Origin: Tsukamurella spumae
Lineage (GTDB): Bacteria > Actinomycetota > Actinomycetes > Mycobacteriales > Mycobacteriaceae
Direction: 5' to 3'
DNA: 64,000 nucleotides
Assembly: GCF_012396015.1 (NCBI RefSeq)
Contig: NZ_JAAXOQ010000002.1
Location: forward strand, 186,001 to 250,000
A model generated the notes under the pieces. It was not told where the DNA came from. It was given only the letters and a program-made list of their open reading frames with translations, and did no database searches. Below are positions 1 to 8,133 of this stretch, one piece after another. How positions within the stretch are numbered: the stretch's first letter is position 1; each line of letters begins with the position of its first letter. Both the position numbers and the translations under genes were made by a program.

Positions 1-1
1 C

Positions 2-109
2 ACCATCGCCGTGCTCATCGTCGTGGTCACCTCCATCCAGCTCGCCGGTGACGCCCTGGTGCGGCACCTCTCCCCCGAACAGACCGTCTTCCGAAAGGCT
101 CTCGCATGA
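2..109 (+). CDS. C-terminal end of an ABC transporter permease (MetI-like), cut by the window edge
   Basis: Only the last 35 codons are present, in a frame that ends in TGA at 107-109. The translation has a hydrophobic stretch (AVLIVVVTSIQLAGDALVR) followed by a short charged tail, which is how MetI-type membrane permeases end. The stop overlaps the start of the next gene (ATGA at 106-109), so the two are translationally coupled. The neighbour is an NlpA/MetQ-family binding protein, so this is most likely the inner-membrane subunit of a methionine-type ABC importer. The identification rests on context and the hydrophobic tail; the body of the gene lies outside the window. Confidence 0.6.
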   Translation, partial: TIAVLIVVVTSIQLAGDALVRHLSPEQTVFRKALA

Positions 110-1023
110 GCGACACTGAAACCCCCACGCCCGCAGCCCCTCCGGCTGATGACCACGGATTCACCACTCGCGGCTCGCGTCGTCCGGTGATCATCGGTGC
201 CGTGGTCCTGGTGGCCCTCGTCGTCGCCGGCTTCGTCGGCTGGCGCGTCTTCGGCGGCTCCGGGACGAACACCGCCAACGAGACCGCGGGCGCCACTCTG
301 CTGGTCGCCACCACGGAGGGCAATGCCGCGGAACAGGCACTGATCGAGTTCGTCGCGAAGGACGTGGCTCCGAAGCACGGGATCACGATCGCCTTCAAGG
401 GTCTCGCGGACTCCACGACCATCAACCGTGCCGTCAGCGAGGGCGAGGTGGCTGCGACCGTCTACCAGCACAAACTGTGGCTCGGTCAGGTCCTGCAGGC
501 GAATCCCGACTTCCGTGAGGAGGCCGCCACGCCCGTGTTCCGGTGGGGCTTCGGCCTGTTCTCGGACAAGTACACCGATCCCAAGCAGTTGCCGCAGAAC
601 GCCAAGGTCTCGCTCTACTCGGATCCGGCGAACGAGGCGCAGGGGCTGTGGTTCCTGGAGCGCGCCGGGCTGATCACGCTCAAGCCCGAGGTCAACAAGT
701 GGCAGGCGACCGTCAAGGACATCGCGACGAACCCGAAGAACCTGCAGTTCACCCTGCTCGATTTCGCCGCGCAGACCCGTGCACTGCCGGATCTCGACGC
801 CGCCGTCGGGTACACGGAGTACTACCTCGCCGCGGGAGTGGGCATCGAGAAGGAGATCTTCGCACCGCCCGCCCCGGATGAGTTCGCCGGCCAGCTCACC
901 ATCGGCTCGAAGTGGAAGGACACCGAGAACATCAAGAATCTGGTGGCGGCCTTCAAGGACCCCGCGGTGCAGGAGTTCCTGCGCACGGATCCACGGGTGA
1001 AGAACATCCTGCTTCCGCTGTAG
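106..1023 (+). CDS. metQ: NlpA/MetQ-family ABC transporter substrate-binding protein
   Basis: The protein is 305 aa. After a Pro-rich cytoplasmic N-terminus (about 25 aa) comes one membrane helix (about residues 28-50, VVLVALVVAGFVGW) and then an extracellular NlpA-type domain from about residue 62. Family hallmarks are a VATTEGNAAEQALIEF-like start of the domain, AATVYQHKLWL, and YSDPANEAQGL. The family binds D- or L-methionine and related amino acids for a MetNI importer. Unlike the usual MetQ there is no lipobox cysteine, so the protein seems to be held by an uncleaved helix rather than by lipid. It overlaps the upstream permease by 4 nt. The methionine specificity is inferred from the family, not shown by the sequence. 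Confidence 0.8.
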   Translation: MSDTETPTPAAPPADDHGFTTRGSRRPVIIGAVVLVALVVAGFVGWRVFGGSGTNTANETAGATLLVATTEGNAAEQALIEFVAKDVAPKHGITIAFKGLADSTTINRAVSEGEVAATVYQHKLWLGQVLQANPDFREEAATPVFRWGFGLFSDKYTDPKQLPQNAKVSLYSDPANEAQGLWFLERAGLITLKPEVNKWQATVKDIATNPKNLQFTLLDFAAQTRALPDLDAAVGYTEYYLAAGVGIEKEIFAPPAPDEFAGQLTIGSKWKDTENIKNLVAAFKDPAVQEFLRTDPRVKNILLPL

Positions 1024-1068
1024 CGCGGGCTCCGGGGAGGTCCACCAGGGGCGTGATCGTCGTCATGC

Positions 1069-1097
1069 TTGCCCACTGATGTGATGCGCATTACACT
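1069..1097 (+). promoter_or_regulatory. Candidate sigma-70-type promoter of the symporter/ThDP operon
   Basis: TTGCCC (1069-1074) and TACACT (1092-1097) are separated by 17 nt. Transcription would start near 1104, leaving a leader of about 45 nt with a GGGAG ribosome binding site at 1139-1143. Predicted from consensus only. Confidence 0.5.
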
Positions 1098-1099
1098 GC

Positions 1100-1130
1100 A
1101 ACACGGGTTTCATCGCAGGAAACCTGTTTT
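1100..1130. promoter_or_regulatory. Inverted-repeat operator at the start of the symporter/ThDP operon
   Basis: Two 12-bp arms, AACACGGGTTTC (1100-1111) and GAAACCTGTTTT (1119-1130), are inverted repeats with two mismatches around a 7-bp centre. The site lies directly downstream of the -10 box, over the predicted transcription start, a typical repressor position. No candidate regulator gene is next to it. Confidence 0.55.
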
Positions 1131-1148
1131 CCAGCAGTGGGAGTTCGG

Positions 1149-2702
1149 ATGGGTCACAGTGTTCCGGCCATCGCCAATTCGGCGATCGTCATCGCGTACC
1201 TCGTCGCCATGCTCGCCTTCGGGTGGTGGGGCAAGAGCAGGACCAAGGACAGCGCTGACTACCTCGTCGCAGGTCGCAGGCTCGGGCCGCTCCTCTACAC
1301 GGGAACGATGGCCGCGGTCATCCTCGGCGGGGCGTCCACGGTCGGCGGCGTGGGCCTGGGCTACAAGTTCGGGATATCGGGAGCATGGCTGGTCATCGCG
1401 ATCGGCACCGGAGTATTCGTGCTCAGCGTGTTCTTCGCGGGCACGATCCAGCGGCTGCGGGTGTACACGGTCGCCCAGATGCTGACGCTGCGCTACGGCA
1501 ACCGAGCCACGCAGTTCTCGAGCGTGATCATGCTCGCGTACACGCTGATGCTGTGCGCCACCTCGACGGGCGCGTACGCGACGATCTTCGTCGTGCTGTT
1601 CGGCTGGGACCGCTGGGTGGCCATCGTCATCGGCGGCATCATCGTGGTCGTCTACTCCACCGTCGGCGGGATGTGGTCGATCACCCTGGCCGACCAGGTG
1701 CAGTTCGTGATCAAGACCGTCGGCGTGTTCCTGCTCATGCTGCCCTTCTCGATGCACTCCGCCGGCGGACTCGGCGCGATGCGCGAGCGCCTCGACGCGT
1801 CCTTCTTCTCCTGGACCAGCATCGGGACGCAGACCATCATCACCTACTTCGTCGTCTACACCCTGGGAATCCTGATCGGCCAGGACATCTGGCAGCGCGT
1901 CTTCACGGCCCGCACTCCGCAGGTCGCCCGGTGGGGTGGCATCAGCGCCGGCGTGTACTGCGTGCTCTACGGCATCGCGGGCGCGATGATCGGAATGGCT
2001 GCGCGCGTGGCGCTCCCGGAGATCGACGTGGCGCGGCTCGGCAAGGACGCCGTGTACGCAGAGGTCGCGACGAACCTGCTGCCGATGATCCTCGGAGGCA
2101 TCGTGCTCGCAGCGGCCGTGGCGGCGATGATGTCCACGTCCTCCGGCGCGCTGATCGCCGCCGCCACCGTCGCCCGCACCGATGTCTGGCCGCCGATCGC
2201 CCGCTGGCTCGGTCGCCGGTCCGACGGTGCCGCGACCCCCGGCGTTGCGGCGGGCACCGTCGACACCACCGCCGAGGACGACGTGGCGCAGGACCGGTAC
2301 TGGGTCCTGGCGCTCGGGTTGTGCGTCGTCGGCATCGCGATCGTGGTCACCGATGTGGTGGCGGCACTGACGATCTCGTACGACATCCTCGTCGGCGGGC
2401 TGCTCGTGGCGATCCTGGGCGGAATGCTGTGGAAGCGCGGCACCGGCGTCGGTGCGACGTGGGCGATGGCGACCGGGAGTATCGCCACGCTCGGGACGAT
2501 GGCGGTGATCGCCGTGCAGCGACGCGATTTCATGGAGGGCGTGCTCGCGAACGAGCCGATCTACTACGGGCTCGGGGTGTCCCTGGTCGTGTACGTCGTC
2601 GTCTCCCTGCTCACCCCGCCGACCGATCCCGCCGTCGCCGCGGCCTGGCGTGCCCGCCTGCAGGGTGAGCCCGACGGCACTCCCGTCGGAACGGAGGCCT
2701 GA
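1149..2702 (+). CDS. Sodium:solute symporter family permease
   Basis: The protein is 517 aa with about 13 hydrophobic segments, the size and layout of the SSS (SLC5) family that brings in sugars, amino acids, carboxylates or urea with Na+. Family features are the N-terminal AFGWWGKSRTKDSADYLVAGR segment and the following GGASTVGG region. The start at 1149 is chosen over an in-frame GTG at 1137 because GGGAG at 1139-1143 is spaced 5 nt before it. The gene ends in TGATG, so the stop overlaps the start of the ThDP enzyme by 1 nt; the two must be translated together, which suggests that the symporter imports the substrate of that enzyme or its precursor. The substrate cannot be read from the sequence. 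Confidence 0.85.
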   Translation: MGHSVPAIANSAIVIAYLVAMLAFGWWGKSRTKDSADYLVAGRRLGPLLYTGTMAAVILGGASTVGGVGLGYKFGISGAWLVIAIGTGVFVLSVFFAGTIQRLRVYTVAQMLTLRYGNRATQFSSVIMLAYTLMLCATSTGAYATIFVVLFGWDRWVAIVIGGIIVVVYSTVGGMWSITLADQVQFVIKTVGVFLLMLPFSMHSAGGLGAMRERLDASFFSWTSIGTQTIITYFVVYTLGILIGQDIWQRVFTARTPQVARWGGISAGVYCVLYGIAGAMIGMAARVALPEIDVARLGKDAVYAEVATNLLPMILGGIVLAAAVAAMMSTSSGALIAAATVARTDVWPPIARWLGRRSDGAATPGVAAGTVDTTAEDDVAQDRYWVLALGLCVVGIAIVVTDVVAALTISYDILVGGLLVAILGGMLWKRGTGVGATWAMATGSIATLGTMAVIAVQRRDFMEGVLANEPIYYGLGVSLVVYVVVSLLTPPTDPAVAAAWRARLQGEPDGTPVGTEA

Positions 2703-4411
2703 TGGGCACGCGCACCGGAGGCGACCTCGTCGTCGAAACCCTCAGTGCCCTCGGCGCGTCGACCGTCTTCGGCATTCCGGGGCAGCACGCCCTCGGGCTG
2801 TTCGATGCGCTCTCGCGCAGCTCCCTTCGCCTGGTCGGCTCCCGGGTCGAGAACAATGCCGCGTTCGCCGCGGACGGCTATGCGCGCGCCTCGGGCCGGG
2901 TGGGCGTGCTGTTGCTCTCCACCGGCCCCGGCGCCCTCACCTCGCTCGCCGGCCTGCAGGAGGCCCTGGCCACCGGGGTTCCGATGGTGGTGGTGTGCAG
3001 CCAGATCCCCCGTCCGGGCCTGGGAGAACGACACCGCGGAATGCTGCATCAACTGGACGATCAGAAGGCGGCCACGAGCAGTGTGACGCGGTCCCGCCGA
3101 CTGGTTCAGCAGGCCTCGGCGATCCCCGCGGCGATCGCCGGCGCGTGGAGCGATGCGCTCGCCGCCCCGCAGGGCCCGGCCTGGGTCGAGATCCCGCAGG
3201 ACGTCCTGCTCGGCTCCGCCGATCACGTCCCGCCCGTGGTGGGGCCGCTGTCCCCGGCGCGGACGGTCGCGGCACCGCGTCCGGAGGAGATCGCCGCGGC
3301 GGCGGCCCTGCTCGCCGGCGCCCGAAGGCCCGCAGTGATCGCCGGTGGCGGCGTGCGGCGTTCGGGTGCACAGGCCGAGCTCCGTGCGCTGGCGGAGATG
3401 CTGGGCGCCGCGGTCGTGTGCGCTCCGGGCGGCAAGGGCGCCTTCCCGTGGGACCACCCGCTCTCGCTCCAGTCCTGGGTGGAGGACGTCGCGGTGACGG
3501 AGGTGCTCGAAGACGCGGATGTGCTGCTCGCGGTGGGTACCTCGATCGGCGAGGTCACGTCGAACTACTACACCCTCGCGCCGCGCGGCCGGATCGTGCA
3601 CATCGATGCGGAACCACGGGTGCTCGAGGCCAACCATCGGGCCCTCGGGATCGCCGCCGACGCGCGGGCCGCGCTCGGCGCGCTCCTGACCGAGCTCGAG
3701 CGCACCGTCGGGCCGCGGGGTGCCGCCCGAGATCCGGAGCGCGCCCCCGGAACCGAGGATCAGGTGGCGGCGACGCTGCGCACCGTGGAGGGCCGGTTGG
3801 CCTCCCAGGATCTCCAGCACGAGCGGAGCTTCCTGGACGCGCTTCGGGATGCCGTGCCGGATGCTGCACAGACCTTCTGGGACATGACGATCGCCGCGTA
3901 CTGGGCCTGGAGCTGCTGGGACGCGCGCACCGGCGAGTTCCACTCCGCGCAGGGCGCGGGCGGCCTGGGGTTCGCCTTTCCCGCGGCGCTGGGAGCGGCC
4001 GCGTGGCACGCGGAGCGCGCCGCGGGCACGGACCCGGCGGACGCGGAGCGGGTCGTCGCGGTGGCCGGGGACGGCTCCTCGATGTACTCGATCGCGGAAC
4101 TCGCGACCGCGGCGCAGCACAACCTCCCGGTGACCTGGCTCATCGTCGACGACGGCGGCTACGGGATCCTGCGCGAGTACATGACCGACGCCTTCGGGAC
4201 CGCCACCGCGACCGAACTGGCCCGGCCCGACTTCGTCCGGCTGGCGGAGTCCTTCGGAGTCACGGCGGAACGGGTCGCGCCGGAGGAGGTCGGCGCGGCA
4301 CTGCGTCGGGCGGCCGCGGCGCGCGGGCCGCGCGTCGTCGTCGTCGAGACGCTCCTGCGGATGTTCGCCCCCACCCACCTCGACCGCCCGAGCACGCTCC
4401 CGCCGCAGTGA
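2702..4411 (+). CDS. Thiamine diphosphate-dependent enzyme (acetolactate synthase/decarboxylase superfamily)
   Basis: The protein is 569 aa with the three-domain ThDP layout: N-terminal pyrimidine-binding domain with FGIPGQHALGLFDAL and the conserved Glu at about residue 50 (RVENNAAFAADGYARA), a central domain, and a C-terminal PP domain with GDGSSMYSIAEL near residue 456. In the ThDP motif, the usual NN pair before xxYG is DD here (IVDDGGYG). That is unlike IlvB, and no regulatory subunit follows, so acetolactate synthase is unlikely. Members of this group decarboxylate or ligate 2-oxo acids. Because it is coupled to a symporter, a catabolic role on an imported carboxylate or amine-derived oxo acid is likely, but the reaction is unknown. 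Confidence 0.75.
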   Translation: MGTRTGGDLVVETLSALGASTVFGIPGQHALGLFDALSRSSLRLVGSRVENNAAFAADGYARASGRVGVLLLSTGPGALTSLAGLQEALATGVPMVVVCSQIPRPGLGERHRGMLHQLDDQKAATSSVTRSRRLVQQASAIPAAIAGAWSDALAAPQGPAWVEIPQDVLLGSADHVPPVVGPLSPARTVAAPRPEEIAAAAALLAGARRPAVIAGGGVRRSGAQAELRALAEMLGAAVVCAPGGKGAFPWDHPLSLQSWVEDVAVTEVLEDADVLLAVGTSIGEVTSNYYTLAPRGRIVHIDAEPRVLEANHRALGIAADARAALGALLTELERTVGPRGAARDPERAPGTEDQVAATLRTVEGRLASQDLQHERSFLDALRDAVPDAAQTFWDMTIAAYWAWSCWDARTGEFHSAQGAGGLGFAFPAALGAAAWHAERAAGTDPADAERVVAVAGDGSSMYSIAELATAAQHNLPVTWLIVDDGGYGILREYMTDAFGTATATELARPDFVRLAESFGVTAERVAPEEVGAALRRAAAARGPRVVVVETLLRMFAPTHLDRPSTLPPQ

Positions 4412-4522
4412 CCGCTCGCGGGTGGATTTGCCGAGGCCGAGCGGACGACAAGCGCGCTGTTCCTGCGCAGCAGGATCGGCACCGATCGGTGACGTCGACC
4501 AGCGTGGCCCGGGGCCACCGGA

Positions 4523-4576
4523 TCACAGGCGCTTGAGGAGCGCCGCGGCCTGGGTGCGGACCTCGTCGTCGGGCCG
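4523..4576 (-). other. In-frame coding-like tail beyond the stop codon of the acyl-CoA oxidase
   Basis: Directly after the TAG stop of the minus-strand acyl-CoA oxidase (4577-4579) the same frame stays open for 17 more codons (RPDDEVRTQAAALLKRL) before a TGA at 4523-4525. The composition is that of an amphipathic helix, not random. It may be the ancestral C-terminus cut off by a nonsense change or small insertion. The rest of the 165-bp gap (4412-4576) shows nothing else. Confidence 0.4.
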
Positions 4577-6541
4577 CTACCGGACGGCGACGCTGTTGGC
4601 GGGATCCAGCATCGGGACGTCCAGGGCCGCAGCGGGAATGCCGAACGCGTCCACGAGGGTTTCGGCGATCGGACGGGCCTTGCCGCACAGCTCGTTGACG
4701 CCGCGGCGGATGGCCTTGGCACGCTCCACCGAGACGTGGCGGTGCATCAGGTACCAGCCGAGGTCGCGCTCGAGCAGCGAGTACACGTACAGGTTGCGCA
4801 TCAGCTTGAGCGCGTCACGGGTCTGCCGGTCCTTGACGTCGGTGATCATGTCGACGAAGGACTCCAGCACGATCCGCTCGATGTGCGCGTCGCCCACCTT
4901 GATCAGGTGGTCCTGCGTCTCGGTGAACACCGCGAGCGGATCCTCGTCGGGATCCTTGGCGCGACGCATGCGGTCGGCCGCGGTGCGCAGCAGGTGGTTC
5001 TCCCGGTTCCGGAGCAGGCGCAGTTGGGTGCCGGGGTGGGTGAGCTCGCTCTCCTCGGTGTCCTCGTCCGAATCGTCGAGCAGGGTCTGCACCACCTGCC
5101 GGGCGGCCGTCTTCTCCAACACCACGTCCTTGGCCATGTTCGCCACGAACCGCACCCAGCCCACGGCGTCGAGGCCCTGGACGTCGGCGGCGTAGGCCGT
5201 GAGCTGCTCCTTCGCCACCAGCTGCGTGAGCACCAGGTTGTCGCCCTCGAAGGTGGTGAACACGTCGATGTCGCCGCGTAGCAGCGGAAGCCGGTTCTCC
5301 GACAGGTAACCGGCGCCGCCGCACGCCTCGCGGGCCGCGCTGATCGCGTCGGAGGCCAGGCGGGTGTGGCCGGCCTTGATCCCGGCCGCCTTGCCCTCGA
5401 TCTCCCGTGCGTACGCGGGGTCCACCGCATCCGGATCGCCGGACTGCAGCTCGTGCAGTTCGGCGGTGAGTTCGTTCTGCGCGATCGCGAACGCGTAGGC
5501 CCGGGCCACGAGCGGGAGCAGGCGCCGCTGGTGCGTGCGGTAGTCGAGGAGCAGCAGCTCGCCCGCGCCGCCCGGCGCATCGAACTGGCGGCGCACCAGC
5601 GCGTACTTGGTGGCCAGCGTGATCCCGAGCCGGCCCGCCGCGCCCGCTGCCGCTCCCACCGTGACGCGCCCGCGGATCAACGTGCCGAGCATGGTGAAGA
5701 ACCGCTTGCTGTCGGATTCGATGGGGCTGGAGTAGGTGCCGTCCTCGGCGACCTCGGCGTAGCGGTTCAGCAGCTCCGCCCGCGGGATACGCACATGATC
5801 GAAGACGATGCGGCCGTTGTCCACGCCGGGCAGGCCGCCCTTGTATCCGCAGTCGGAGGTGGTGACACCGGGCAGGTCGGCGCCGTTCTCATCGCGGATC
5901 GGCACCACGAAGCAGTGCACACCACGGCCCTTCGGCTCCTCGCCCGGGCCGCCCGTGATCAGTTGGGCGAACACCGACGCGTAGCGAGCGTGCGCGCCGG
6001 CGCCGCCGATGTAGTCCTTGCGAGCGCTGGACGTGGGGGAGTGGATCTCGAACTCGCCGGTCTCCGGGAGGTACGTGGCGGTGGTCTCCAGTTCCTGGAC
6101 GTTGGAGCCGTGGCCCGTCTCCGTCATCGCGAAACACCCGAGCACGTCGAGCTCGATCAGGCCCTTGACGTACCGGTCGTGGTGGTACCGGGTGCCGAGG
6201 TTCTCGACGGCGCCGCCGAACAGGCCCCACTGCACACCCGCTTTGACCATGAGGGACAGATCGCCGTAGCCGAGCGTCTCGATCGCCGTGACGGCGGCGC
6301 CCACGTCGCCCGTGCCTCCGTGCTCGACGCGGAAGCCGTCGGCCGGGAAGCCCAGCGGCACCATGTCCTTCATCTGGCCCAGCATCAGCTCGCGGTACTC
6401 GTCCAGGCTCAGGCCGGTCTTGGGAACCACGTTCCCGTCCTCGATCTGGGCGCGCACGGTGTCCCTCGTCGCGGCCCACCGGCCGTCCAGGATGGCGCGC
6501 AGCGCTGCGGTCAGTTCGGGCGACGGTGCCGGATTCGTCAT
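4577..6541 (-). CDS. Acyl-CoA oxidase/dehydrogenase family protein
   Basis: The protein is 654 aa, longer than a typical acyl-CoA dehydrogenase (about 380-400 aa) and close to peroxisomal-type acyl-CoA oxidases. Motifs fit that branch: CFAMTETGHGSNVQELETTA at about residue 138 in the FAD/acyl-binding domain, the later TFEGDNLVLTQLVAK segment near residue 428, and an extra C-terminal helical domain. The enzyme should introduce the trans-2 double bond in fatty acyl-CoA, passing electrons to oxygen or ETF. The start at 6541 is supported by TAGGGT 7 nt upstream, giving a leaderless transcript, with an operator-like palindrome touching the -10. The longer frame to 6724 would run into the neighbouring esterase. 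The C-terminus may be truncated by an amber codon (see 4523-4576). Confidence 0.85.
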   Translation of the reverse strand: MTNPAPSPELTAALRAILDGRWAATRDTVRAQIEDGNVVPKTGLSLDEYRELMLGQMKDMVPLGFPADGFRVEHGGTGDVGAAVTAIETLGYGDLSLMVKAGVQWGLFGGAVENLGTRYHHDRYVKGLIELDVLGCFAMTETGHGSNVQELETTATYLPETGEFEIHSPTSSARKDYIGGAGAHARYASVFAQLITGGPGEEPKGRGVHCFVVPIRDENGADLPGVTTSDCGYKGGLPGVDNGRIVFDHVRIPRAELLNRYAEVAEDGTYSSPIESDSKRFFTMLGTLIRGRVTVGAAAGAAGRLGITLATKYALVRRQFDAPGGAGELLLLDYRTHQRRLLPLVARAYAFAIAQNELTAELHELQSGDPDAVDPAYAREIEGKAAGIKAGHTRLASDAISAAREACGGAGYLSENRLPLLRGDIDVFTTFEGDNLVLTQLVAKEQLTAYAADVQGLDAVGWVRFVANMAKDVVLEKTAARQVVQTLLDDSDEDTEESELTHPGTQLRLLRNRENHLLRTAADRMRRAKDPDEDPLAVFTETQDHLIKVGDAHIERIVLESFVDMITDVKDRQTRDALKLMRNLYVYSLLERDLGWYLMHRHVSVERAKAIRRGVNELCGKARPIAETLVDAFGIPAAALDVPMLDPANSVAVR

Positions 6542-6548
6542 GATTCCG

Positions 6549-6566
6549 ACCCTACCGGCCGGTAAC
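6549..6566 (-). promoter_or_regulatory. -10 box with overlapping palindromic operator of the acyl-CoA oxidase gene
   Basis: On the minus strand TAGGGT (6554-6549) lies 7 nt before the ATG at 6541, the leaderless spacing. The palindrome TACCGGCCGGTA (6553-6564) shares its last two bases with that -10 box; extended, it reads TTACCGGCCGGTAG. A TetR-like repressor bound here would block RNA polymerase. A similar TTAC-N6-GTAA site precedes the acyl-CoA dehydrogenase at 23157-23172. Confidence 0.55.
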
Positions 6567-6581
6567 GGTACTGGCGAGGAC

Positions 6582-8093
6582 TCAGGCGAGAGGGCCGGTG
6601 CGGTCGCCGACCGGCAGCGCGGTCCCGGGCAGGCCGGAGGCGGCCCACGCGCGACGCTGCGTCGCATCCGGATCGTCCTCCACCCGGGACTGTGCGGCGA
6701 TGATGCGCGTGCGGCGCGCGGCACCGTCGTACTGCGGCCAGTCGGAGAAGGGCCGCCCGGTGCGGGCGAACGCGATCCAGTCCCGCTGCACCTCGGTGGT
6801 CACGCGCGCTGCGGTGCGCCGATCGCCGAGCGCGAGGACCCGGCCCTTGCCCGCGAAGACACCGAACACCGCGAGCAGCTCGCTCGCGTGGCTCGCGCCG
6901 AGGCCCGCGGCGCGCAAGGCGGTCGGGACGTAGTCGTAGCGGTACATGAACGTGGGGGCGTGGGCGCTGTGCCCCTCGGCGATGGGGACCGACGGTGCCC
7001 AGAACTCGTGATCGCCGAACAGTCGCTGCCATGCCGCTTTTCCGGGGAACCCCGGGTACGCCATCCCGATCGCCGCGATCTGGTCGGGTGCGGCGTTCAG
7101 CGTCCGGGCCATCACGTCCACCGAGGGCTCGGCGAGCTGCCCGGAGCGCGTGAACATCGTGCCCTCATCGCGATTGGTGCCGATGATCAACGGCACCCGG
7201 GCGCCCCGTCCGGCGGCGATGGCGAGAGTCGGGTCCTCCGGGAGGAAGTCACCGTCGACGACGGGGCCGTACGGGACCACGCCCGGCTGCTCCTTCTCCA
7301 GCCTGCGCATCGTGTGGTGGCCGGCGCGGGAGACGAGCATCGCGTCGGTCCCCAGTTGTGCTGCGCCGCCGAGTAGTTCGAGGAAGAGTCGGCCGCGGGA
7401 TCGGGCGGTCTGCAGGTCCGTCGTCAGCCCCGGGGCGGAGCTCTCGGCGATCGCGCGGTGGAACAGGCCGTGGGCGGCCGGAGTCGCCAGGAGTGTGGTG
7501 ACGGCGTTGCCGCCGGCGCTCTCGCCGAACACCGTGACATTGTCGGGGTCGCCACCGAACGCGGCGATGTTGCGCTGCACCCATTCCAGTGCCGCGACCT
7601 GGTCGCGCAGGCCCAGGTTCCCGTCGATCGGGCGGCGCTCGGTGGAGAACTCCGTGAGGTCCAGGTAGCCGAGGGCGCCGAGGCGGTAGTTGATCGAGAC
7701 GAACACCACGTCGCCGCGCTCGACGAGCGAGTTCCCGTAGTAGAGCGGCGTTCCCGAGCTCCCCATGAGGTAGGCGCCGCCGTGGATGAACACCATCACC
7801 GGGCGGGGCGTGGCCGACGGCTCCGCCGGGGCGACCACGTTGAGCGTCAGAGCGTCCTCATCGACCGGCTGGTACTTCCCGAGCCCCACGGGGGTGCTCT
7901 TCGGGTGCTGCACCGCGGCGTTGCGGAAGTCGTCCGCGTCCCGGACCCCGGACCACAACGGTGCCGGCTGCGGCGCCCGCCAGCGCAGCCCGCCCACGGG
8001 CGGCGCCGCGTAGGGGATGCCGCGCAACGCCAGCACCGCGCCCCGTGCCACGCCGCGCACGGCTCCCGACTCGGTCTCCACGACGGTGTTCAC
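6582..8093 (-). CDS. Type-B carboxylesterase/lipase family protein
   Basis: The protein is 503 aa, an alpha/beta hydrolase of the COesterase family (as in para-nitrobenzyl esterase). It has the N-terminal GIPYAAPPVGGLRWRAPQP signature, the oxyanion HGGAYLMGSS segment, the nucleophile motif FGESAGGNA (Ser near residue 190), and a late conserved His region HASELLAVFG. It starts with GTG (8091-8093). No signal peptide is visible, so it is probably cytoplasmic. It is a close paralogue of the downstream-numbered gene at 8134-9615, from which it is separated by 40 bp, so a tandem duplication is likely. Its substrate is an ester; context with WS/DGAT and acyl-CoA oxidase points to lipids, but this is inference. 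Confidence 0.9.
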   Translation of the reverse strand: MNTVVETESGAVRGVARGAVLALRGIPYAAPPVGGLRWRAPQPAPLWSGVRDADDFRNAAVQHPKSTPVGLGKYQPVDEDALTLNVVAPAEPSATPRPVMVFIHGGAYLMGSSGTPLYYGNSLVERGDVVFVSINYRLGALGYLDLTEFSTERRPIDGNLGLRDQVAALEWVQRNIAAFGGDPDNVTVFGESAGGNAVTTLLATPAAHGLFHRAIAESSAPGLTTDLQTARSRGRLFLELLGGAAQLGTDAMLVSRAGHHTMRRLEKEQPGVVPYGPVVDGDFLPEDPTLAIAAGRGARVPLIIGTNRDEGTMFTRSGQLAEPSVDVMARTLNAAPDQIAAIGMAYPGFPGKAAWQRLFGDHEFWAPSVPIAEGHSAHAPTFMYRYDYVPTALRAAGLGASHASELLAVFGVFAGKGRVLALGDRRTAARVTTEVQRDWIAFARTGRPFSDWPQYDGAARRTRIIAAQSRVEDDPDATQRRAWAASGLPGTALPVGDRTGPLA

Positions 8094-8133
8094 AATCCGA
8101 GTATGCCTGCGCGGTCGTGCGTGGGTCGGCCCG

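Noticed and set aside
2702-4411. Acetolactate synthase large subunit (ilvB)
   Set aside because: No small subunit follows, the operon partner is a symporter, and the ThDP motif differs (DD for NN).
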